The notes under the pieces are model-generated. The model had not been told where the DNA came from and searched no databases. It was given only the letters and a program-made list of their open reading frames with translations. Positions 34,487 through 40,839 of a stretch of DNA of 40,839 nt are shown in pieces (within the stretch, counting starts at the first letter, position 1; each line of letters opens with the position of its first letter). Position numbers and translations under genes: made by a program. Source of the stretch: Bifidobacterium breve (lineage in GTDB: Bacteria > Actinomycetota > Actinomycetes > S36-B12 > UBA5976); NCBI GenBank assembly GCA_945866135.1, contig CAMBGF010000005.1, positions 1-40,839 on the forward strand, read 5' to 3'.

Positions 34487-35323
34487 AGAAGGTTCGCTTA
34501 TTTTGTCCCGTTTAAATGGTCGAGCGTCTACTGGTCGCAAGAAAAAGAAAAGTACGGTCGTAACAAATCCCAGATAAACAACAGCCTGCAGGAGCGTCGT
34601 CTTCGCGCTGATGTTGAAAATGCCAGCCAATAACGTCGTAATCAGTGAATTCTCAGGAAGTAACGTACTGAGGTTCAAAATCACATTGCCATCACCTGGC
34701 AGTAACGCTACCTCTTGGAATTCATGAATTCCGTATGACAAAACGCCAGCCGCAACGAAAATTAAGAGGATTCCAGTTGTTCGAAAGAACTTTGGCAAAT
34801 TGATGCTTGCTGAGGATCGATAAATTCCCCAACCCAAAAGCACTGCGGTAGCTAGACCTAGAGTTAGACCAAATAATGATGTTGCCGCGCTTCCGGAAGC
34901 CTGCGATGCTGCCCAGTAAAAAATGGCGGTTTCTACGCCTTCGCGAAGTACTGCTACGAAGGCCATAACTGCGACCGCTAATTCCCCACCCGAAACTTGT
35001 GCGGCATCAAGTTTTACTTTGAGATCACTGGACATTGTCCGGGCGGCGCTTTTCATCCAGAAGATCATCCAAGTTACAAAGATCACCGCGACAAAGGAAA
35101 CTATGCCAGCGAAGATTGGTTCAATACTTTCGGCCAACTCACTTGAAATTGACTCCAGCGCTATCGCTACGGCAATACTCATCGCTACCGCAAGAAGAAC
35201 ACCGTTTCTTACGTAGCGGATTAGATTATTTCGGTTTGTGCGCTGCAAATAGACGACAAGAATGCTGACAACTAGAGCTGCTTCGAGCCCTTCACGTAAG
35301 CCAATCAGGTAGTTTCCCAGCAT
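34472..35323 (-). CDS. FTR1/EfeU-family high-affinity iron permease
   Basis: Seven-segment membrane permease (283 aa) of the oxidase-dependent FTR1/EfeU family. Both iron-binding REGxE motifs are present: REGLE at 10-14 and REGVE at 127-131. The start MLGNYLIGLREGLEAAL is typical. The usual partners EfeO and EfeB are not adjacent. AAAGG lies 6 nt before the ATG and a 36-bp near-palindrome ends 9 nt upstream, a likely operator. It sits in a small transport group inserted between thyX and dapB. The substrate is inferred from family. Confidence 0.92.
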   Translation of the reverse strand: MLGNYLIGLREGLEAALVVSILVVYLQRTNRNNLIRYVRNGVLLAVAMSIAVAIALESISSELAESIEPIFAGIVSFVAVIFVTWMIFWMKSAARTMSSDLKVKLDAAQVSGGELAVAVMAFVAVLREGVETAIFYWAASQASGSAATSLFGLTLGLATAVLLGWGIYRSSASINLPKFFRTTGILLIFVAAGVLSYGIHEFQEVALLPGDGNVILNLSTLLPENSLITTLLAGIFNISAKTTLLQAVVYLGFVTTVLFFFLRPVDARPFKRDKISEPSLTPK

Positions 35324-35332
35324 CTCAAACCT

Positions 35333-35368
35333 TTCTATTTATGCAACCATATTGTTGCATAAATAGAA
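35333..35368 (-). promoter_or_regulatory. 36-bp near-perfect palindrome upstream of FTR1 (candidate operator)
   Basis: Arms TTCTATTTATGCAAC (35333-35347) and its exact complement (35354-35368) flank CATATT, whose inner four bases are also palindromic. Only one position pair breaks the symmetry. It has no T tract, so it is not a terminator. TTGGCT (minus strand, just upstream) is a possible -35, which would place the palindrome over the promoter core. It does not match the IdeR/DtxR box. Confidence 0.6.
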
Positions 35369-35413
35369 GAATAGCCAATTTAGATTAAATGCGCAATTTG
35401 GGCGCTGCTTTAG

Positions 35414-36310
35414 CTATTTTTCAGAACTCCTTTGTGAGATTCGCGCTTTCTGGGTAACTGCAATACAAATCACCACAACACTTGCCGCCAGTAACGTCGC
35501 TTTAGTTACGTACTCATTTAGCAACCAAGCGGACCAAAGTAATGTCAAAAGTGACTGAATTAGCTGTACTTGTGAACCCTTTGCCACACCCAATTCGGCG
35601 AGTCCCCGGTACCAAGCAAAGAAACCAAAATACATGGACCCAAAGGCAGTAAACAGAAAAGCTAGCAGCGCTACGGGAGTAATAGTGTGGCTATCGCTGC
35701 CTAACCAAAGCGAGATTGCAAAATAAGGAAGTGAAATTGGCAGGGTTAGCACTACGCACCAGGAAACTACATGCCAACCAGGCATGACTTTACTTAGCGC
35801 TGCTCCTTCAACATAACCAATCGCTGCTGCAACGACTGCGCCGAGCAGATAAAGATCAGCTTTTAGGGACGCGCCCTCTTGGCCGCCGTGAATCCAGGCA
35901 TAGACAACCAAAGTAAAAGTACCTACCAGAGCCGCAAACCAAAACGTCTTAGGTACGTGCTCATGTAATCGGGTAACTGCAAGTATCGCTGTCACAAGTG
36001 GCAATCCGGCAGTGATGACAGCGGCATGTGCGCTTGTTGTTTCTTGGAGTGCAAGTGTTGTCAAGATTGGCCAGCCCACAACAATTCCACTGGCAGTTAC
36101 AAGCAACGGGCGCAATAATTTGCGTTCTGGAAATTGTGCCTTTGAATACTTAAGGAATGCAATAGCTAGCATTCCTGCTAATGCTGCTCGTCCAAAAGTT
36201 AGCGTCCATGGCGAAAAACCAGGCAGTGCTAGTTTGACCATTGGCAGCGTGAATGAAAATGTCAGGACTCCAATAAAGGCAAATGCGAAGCCACGATAAT
36301 TCATAGTCAT
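35414..36310 (-). CDS. EamA/DMT-superfamily transporter
   Basis: Membrane transporter (298 aa) of the drug/metabolite transporter superfamily, with two EamA repeats (about 7-130 and 150-285) and ten hydrophobic segments. The substrate is unknown; relatives export amino acids and metabolites. The ATG at 36310 is followed by a second in-frame ATG at 36304. Upstream, TAAGGT lies 6 nt before the ATG; its AAGG could instead act as a ribosome site with 7-nt spacing. It is divergent from azlC with a 33-nt gap. Expression of an exporter next to AzlCD suggests amino-acid efflux, but that is inference. Confidence 0.88.
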   Translation of the reverse strand: MTMNYRGFAFAFIGVLTFSFTLPMVKLALPGFSPWTLTFGRAALAGMLAIAFLKYSKAQFPERKLLRPLLVTASGIVVGWPILTTLALQETTSAHAAVITAGLPLVTAILAVTRLHEHVPKTFWFAALVGTFTLVVYAWIHGGQEGASLKADLYLLGAVVAAAIGYVEGAALSKVMPGWHVVSWCVVLTLPISLPYFAISLWLGSDSHTITPVALLAFLFTAFGSMYFGFFAWYRGLAELGVAKGSQVQLIQSLLTLLWSAWLLNEYVTKATLLAASVVVICIAVTQKARISQRSSEK

Positions 36311-36316
36311 TCTTTT

Positions 36317-36322
36317 ACCTTA
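36317..36322 (-). promoter_or_regulatory. -10 box (or ribosome site) of the EamA gene
   Basis: TAAGGT-AAAAGA-ATG. The spacing fits a leaderless start, but the same bases include an AAGG Shine-Dalgarno-like core. Confidence 0.35.
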
Positions 36323-36343
36323 GTGCGCTAAGTTTGTCTGACT

Positions 36344-37048
36344 ATGGAGTCAACTGCCGCGGATTGGTTAACAGTTCGCAAAGAGATTATTGGCAATGCA
36401 CTTAGCATTGGTGTGGCCGTAGCAATGTATGGCGTGTCATTTGGCGCCCTGGGAACCACAACTGGACTAACAATTCCACAAACTATGGCGCTGTCCCTTC
36501 TAATGTTTACTGGCGCAAGTCAATTCACTTTAGTTAGCACATTAGCCTCGGGCGGTACCGCATTAACAGCTGTTATCGCCTCTTGGTTAATGGGAACTCG
36601 CAATGCTGCTTACTCCATGCGCATGACACCTATTTTGAAAACTAGCGGTGTTGGCAGGCTTGTAGCTGTGCAACTAACTATTGATGAATCAACAGCGATG
36701 GGACTAGCCCAGGACGAAACGGCTTACGAAGGTCGAGCTTCGCGTTTAGCCTTTTGGGCAACTGGACTATCGGTGTATGTGCTTTGGAATTCAGCTACTT
36801 TTATTGGCGCAGTGAGTGTCTCTGCAATCGGTGATCCAAAGACTTTCGGTCTTGATGCTGCAATTGCTGCCGGATTATTTGCCTTAGTTTGGCCCCAAAT
36901 TAAGTCTCGGATCGCTATAGCGGTTGCCCTAGGTGGTGCGTTAATCGCATTAACGCTGACGCCTTTTGTCTCCCCTGGAATTCCAGTTCTAGCAGCGGCA
37001 TTAGTTGCAATAATTATTGGCTGGACAACAGGACGAAGGGTTCTCTGA
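36344..37048 (+). CDS. azlC: AzlC, branched-chain amino acid exporter large subunit
   Basis: Large membrane subunit (234 aa) of an AzlCD-type exporter of branched-chain amino acids. Family features: ALSIGVAVAMYGVSFGAL near 20-37, SLLMFTGASQFTLVSTLASGG near 51-71, and SWLMGTRNAAYSMRM near 81-95. About seven hydrophobic segments are visible. The ATG has no ribosome site; TAAGTT lies 9 nt upstream, giving at most a very short leader. The stop overlaps the azlD start (TGATG). With livKHMGF in the same window, import and export systems for related amino acids are both present. Confidence 0.93.
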   Translation: MESTAADWLTVRKEIIGNALSIGVAVAMYGVSFGALGTTTGLTIPQTMALSLLMFTGASQFTLVSTLASGGTALTAVIASWLMGTRNAAYSMRMTPILKTSGVGRLVAVQLTIDESTAMGLAQDETAYEGRASRLAFWATGLSVYVLWNSATFIGAVSVSAIGDPKTFGLDAAIAAGLFALVWPQIKSRIAIAVALGGALIALTLTPFVSPGIPVLAAALVAIIIGWTTGRRVL

Positions 37049-37356
37049 TGTGGTTTGCAGTTTTAGCGGGCGCAGCAGGTTGTTACGCACTTAAATATGT
37101 CGGTAGCGCGATACCAGGACATGTGCTGGAAAAGCCTTCAGTTAAACAAGTCGTGCTGTTATTGCCGATTGCACTTTTATGCGCCCTAGTTGCCGTCCAA
37201 ACAATTGCAACTAATCAAACATTGGTAATTGATGCCAGAGTTCCAGCTCTTGCTGTTGCTACCGTGGCGCTTCGATTTAGAGCCCCATTTATAGTTGTGG
37301 TGTTAATCGCTGCTGCAACAGCAGGCGGCCTAAGGTACTTCGGACTAGCAAGTTAA
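37048..37356 (+). CDS. azlD: AzlD, branched-chain amino acid exporter small subunit
   Basis: Small membrane partner of AzlC (102 aa) with three to four hydrophobic segments and the family-typical central VPALAVATVALRFRAPFIVVV. Its ATG overlaps the azlC TGA by one base, so the two are coupled. It converges on dapB with only 10 nt between the stop codons. Confidence 0.92.
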   Translation: MWFAVLAGAAGCYALKYVGSAIPGHVLEKPSVKQVVLLLPIALLCALVAVQTIATNQTLVIDARVPALAVATVALRFRAPFIVVVLIAAATAGGLRYFGLAS

Positions 37357-37357
37357 T

Positions 37358-38116
<759 letters not shown>

Positions 38117-39445
38117 TTACTCCGGTCCAACTACTGCGGTAAGGCGTTCCTGCGACCACAAGTGATGCGCAAGTGCCTGTACCTCCTCTAGCGTAACTGA
38201 GGAGATCCGCTCTAACACCTGGGAAACCGAAGGAACGTAGCCGTGATTCATTTCCGATCGGGCAATCCGGCTCATTCGCGAAGAAGTGTCCTCTAGACCC
38301 AAGACCATTCCCCCGCTTACTTGGCCTTTGGCCTTAGCCAGTTCTGCTTCAGTTATGCCGTTGAGTGCTACCTCGTCTAGTACATCAGTAATTACTTGAG
38401 TCACCTGTTCCAAATTCTTTGGGCTACAGCCGGCGTATACCCCAGCCATTCCAGCATCTTGGAATTGTTGTCCGAAGGAATATACGGTGTAGACCAACCC
38501 ACGCTTCTCGCGAACTTCTTGAAATAGTCGACTAGACATTCCACCACCAAGTGCTGCGTTGAAAACTGACTGAATGTAGCGTCGCTCATCACCTCGATCT
38601 AGCCCTGGAACACCAATTACTAAGTTCGCTTGCTCAGTTGTCTTATCGAATTTAACGTAGCCGCCAGTGTGTGAAACTTTAGTTTTTACTTTAGGTGGCA
38701 CATACGGTGTTTCTTCGCCAGCTAAATCGACGCCACCGAGATCAAACGCTCTTCGAATTTGCTTAACAATCGAGGCATGATCAATGTTTCCAGCAACGGC
38801 AATAACTAGTCGATCTGGCGAGTAGTACTTGCGATAAAAACCGTGAATGGACCTACGCGAAAGTGATGAGATGTTTTCGACTGTGCCCAAAATCGATCTA
38901 CCAAGTGGTGCATCGCCAAAAAGAGCACGTGAAAATTGTTCGTGCACAATGTCTGCTGGATCATCGTCGCGCATTGCAATTTCTTCGAGGACAACTTGGC
39001 GCTCTTGATCAACGTCAATAGTGGTGATTGTGGCTGAGGTGATCATGTCGACTAGAACTTCAATCGCTTCTGGCACGCTGGTATCTAGCACCCGAGTGTA
39101 AAAGCAGGTCACTTCTTTTGAGGTGAACGCATTCATTTCGCCACCGACCGCATCGATGGTTGATGAAATGTCTAGAGCTGAACGATTCTTAGTCCCTTTA
39201 AATAACAAGTGTTCTAAATAGTGGGCAGACCCAGTTTGCGAAGCAACTTCATCACGGGAACCAACGTTTACCCAAATGCCAATGGCAGCTGAACGAACTG
39301 ACGGCATCTGCTCGGTAATAATTCGAAGGCCGCCTGGAAGTACAGTGCGCTTTACGAGTCCGCCTTGTTCAGCAGTTAATAATGTGCGAGTGGTCCCTGG
39401 GCGTTGTTCATGCCCAAGGACCACTGCGGAGTTTCGTGCGCTCAC
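38117..39445 (-). CDS. M16 family zinc peptidase (pitrilysin/processing-peptidase type)
   Basis: Zinc peptidase (442 aa) of family M16B. The inverted zinc motif H75-YL-E78-H79 is followed by Glu154, exactly the HxxEH-x74-E spacing. NAFTSKEVTCFY (about 105-116) and a second, inactive-type M16 domain with GGGMSSRLFQEVREKRGLVYTVYS near 315-338 follow. It is likely cytoplasmic, since no signal peptide is visible. The biological substrate is unknown. The GTG start is 3 nt after pnp, and pnp-M16-dapB is a conserved actinobacterial order. Confidence 0.94.
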   Translation of the reverse strand: MSARNSAVVLGHEQRPGTTRTLLTAEQGGLVKRTVLPGGLRIITEQMPSVRSAAIGIWVNVGSRDEVASQTGSAHYLEHLLFKGTKNRSALDISSTIDAVGGEMNAFTSKEVTCFYTRVLDTSVPEAIEVLVDMITSATITTIDVDQERQVVLEEIAMRDDDPADIVHEQFSRALFGDAPLGRSILGTVENISSLSRRSIHGFYRKYYSPDRLVIAVAGNIDHASIVKQIRRAFDLGGVDLAGEETPYVPPKVKTKVSHTGGYVKFDKTTEQANLVIGVPGLDRGDERRYIQSVFNAALGGGMSSRLFQEVREKRGLVYTVYSFGQQFQDAGMAGVYAGCSPKNLEQVTQVITDVLDEVALNGITEAELAKAKGQVSGGMVLGLEDTSSRMSRIARSEMNHGYVPSVSQVLERISSVTLEEVQALAHHLWSQERLTAVVGPE

Positions 39446-39448
39446 GTT

Positions 39449-40839
39449 TTAGTCTTCGTCTCCATCATCAGCAGAACTGTCATCAGAACCTTCAACTACA
39501 GGTACGAGTGACAACTTTCCACGTGGATCGATTTCCGCGATTTCAACATGAACTTTGTCGCCAGTCTTCAATACGTCTTCGACATTCTCAACACGCTTGC
39601 CACCCGAAAGTTTGCGCAGCTGGCTGATGTGAAGCAGACCGTCCTTACCTGGAGAAAGGGATACGAACGCACCAAAGTTAGTTGTTTTAACAACTGTTCC
39701 CATGTAGCGCTCGCCGATCTCAGGCATTGTTGGATTTGCAATAGCGTTCACCTGGGTGCGAGCTGCTTCTGCTGCTTCCCCATTAGTTGCGCCAATGTAA
39801 ACCGTGCCGTCATCCCCAATGGAGATATCAGCGCCAGTTTCTTCTTGAATCTGGTTGATGATCTTGCCCTTTGGACCAATAACTTCGCCAATCTTGTCGA
39901 TTGGAATCATTACTGTGATGATGCGAGGCGCAAACGGCGACATTTCATCTGGTACGTCGATTGCCTCAAGCATGACCTCCAAGATTGCTAACCGAGCTTC
40001 GCGCGCTTGGGTAAGTGCATCCGCAAGTACGGATGCTGGAATGCCATCAAGTTTGGTATCAAGCTGTAAGGCAGTGATGAAATCCTTTGTGCCGGCAACC
40101 TTGAAGTCCATGTCGCCAAATGCATCTTCAGCTCCGAGAATGTCGGTAAGTGCGACATATTCAGTTTTGCCATCAATTTCATCTGAGATTAGACCCATCG
40201 CAATACCAGCAACTGGCGCTTGTAACGGCACACCAGCATTTAGTAACGAAAGTGTTGAAGCGCAAACAGAACCCATCGAAGTGGAACCATTTGAGCCTAG
40301 AGCTTCCGATACCTGACGAATTGCATAAGGGAAATCCTGCTTAGTTGGTAGCACTGGAACAAGTGCGCGTTCCGCTAAAGCGCCGTGACCAATTTCGCGA
40401 CGCTTTGGGCTTCCTACACGACCGGTTTCGCCAACTGAGTAAGGCGGAAAGTTGTAATTGTGCATGTAATGCTTACGCGTTACTGGCGACAATGTGTCCA
40501 ACTGCTGTTCCATCTTCATCATGTTCAAAGTAGTTATGCCAAGAATTTGGGTTTCACCACGCTCAAACAGTGCTGAACCATGAACCCGAGGAATTACATC
40601 TACTTCAGCGGACAGCGAGCGAATGTCGCGCAGGCCACGGCCATCGATACGAACTTTGTCCTTGATGACGCGCTTGCGAACAAGTTTCTTAGTTAGTGAT
40701 CGAAGTGCGGCGCTAACTTCCTTTTCGCGACCCTGGAAATCTCCACCAACACGCTCGATGGTTAGATCCTTCACGCGATCTAATTCAGTTTCACGATCTT
40801 GTTTTCCAGCAATAGTTAGTGCCTTAGCAAGTTCATCAG
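39449..40839 (-). CDS. pnp: Polyribonucleotide nucleotidyltransferase (5' end cut by window)
   Basis: Phosphorolytic 3'-5' exoribonuclease (PNPase, GpsI in streptomycetes). The start lies beyond the right edge; the last 462 residues are visible, about 60% of the usual length. The second RNase PH core carries [33 protein letters not shown] and the phosphate-site [18 protein letters not shown] domain with [15 protein letters not shown] and an S1 domain with [20 protein letters not shown] follow. The tail is acidic ([11 protein letters not shown]). The reading frame is open to the window edge upstream of an internal GTG at 40774. It partners in RNA decay with RNase J. Confidence 0.97.
   Translation of the reverse strand, partial: DELAKALTIAGKQDRETELDRVKDLTIERVGGDFQGREKEVSAALRSLTKKLVRKRVIKDKVRIDGRGLRDIRSLSAEVDVIPRVHGSALFERGETQILGITTLNMMKMEQQLDTLSPVTRKHYMHNYNFPPYSVGETGRVGSPKRREIGHGALAERALVPVLPTKQDFPYAIRQVSEALGSNGSTSMGSVCASTLSLLNAGVPLQAPVAGIAMGLISDEIDGKTEYVALTDILGAEDAFGDMDFKVAGTKDFITALQLDTKLDGIPASVLADALTQAREARLAILEVMLEAIDVPDEMSPFAPRIITVMIPIDKIGEVIGPKGKIINQIQEETGADISIGDDGTVYIGATNGEAAEAARTQVNAIANPTMPEIGERYMGTVVKTTNFGAFVSLSPGKDGLLHISQLRKLSGGKRVENVEDVLKTGDKVHVEIAEIDPRGKLSLVPVVEGSDDSSADDGDED

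Overview
The window is ordinary actinobacterial core chromosome. Gene content and order match blocks kept in Streptomyces and Mycobacterium: pnp-M16 protease-dapB-thyX-dapA-rnj-ftsK-rimO-pgsA-cinA-clgR; xerD-parA-scpA-scpB-rluB-aroH-tyrA-cmk-der; livKHMGF with polA-rpsA-coaE-uvrB-terC-uvrA. Base composition looks, by eye, below 50% GC. Intergenic gaps are tiny: no gene-free stretch exceeds 300 bases and the longest is about 190. Those two traits suggest a streamlined low-GC actinobacterium, for example the freshwater Nanopelagicales (acI) type; that assignment is inference. I see no rRNA or tRNA gene, insertion sequence, phage, CRISPR array or replication origin.

Layout, left to right. Almost everything is on the minus strand. 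1-7910 holds DNA repair and translation genes (uvrA cut by the left edge, terC, uvrB, coaE, rpsA). 7911-10643 is polA, divergent from a plus-strand pair (hotdog thioesterase, DUF554). A bidirectional terminator separates DUF554 from livF. 11905-17084 is a complete hydrophobic amino-acid ABC importer (livKHMGF). 17249-25254 is the GTPase, kinase, aromatic amino-acid, condensin-accessory and recombinase block. 25321-34451 holds the stress regulator clgR, cinA, pgsA, rimO, ftsK, RNase J, dapA and thyX. 34472-37356 is a small accessory transport group: FTR1 iron permease and an EamA exporter on the minus strand, AzlC/AzlD on the plus strand. 37367-40839 is dapB, an M16 protease and pnp (cut by the right edge).

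How the genes work together: UvrA, UvrB and PolA serve excision repair; XerD, ParA, ScpA/B and FtsK serve chromosome segregation and dimer resolution; DapA/DapB serve lysine and diaminopimelate synthesis; AroH/TyrA serve tyrosine synthesis; RNase J, PNPase and ribosomal protein S1 serve RNA turnover and translation.

The most informative signal is regulatory. At 14 of 36 visible starts a TANNNT -10 box lies exactly 6 or 7 nt before the start codon, usually without a usable Shine-Dalgarno sequence. This is the signature of leaderless transcripts, and it occurs even between genes about 10 nt apart. In three cases the TAG stop codon of the upstream gene is itself the first half of the next gene's -10 box. 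Other points are a near-perfect 36-bp palindrome in front of the FTR1 iron permease, four TCCGCA copies in the rpsA leader, and two competing starts with a 15-nt-period repeat at clgR. I found no convincing new enzymatic or defence system.
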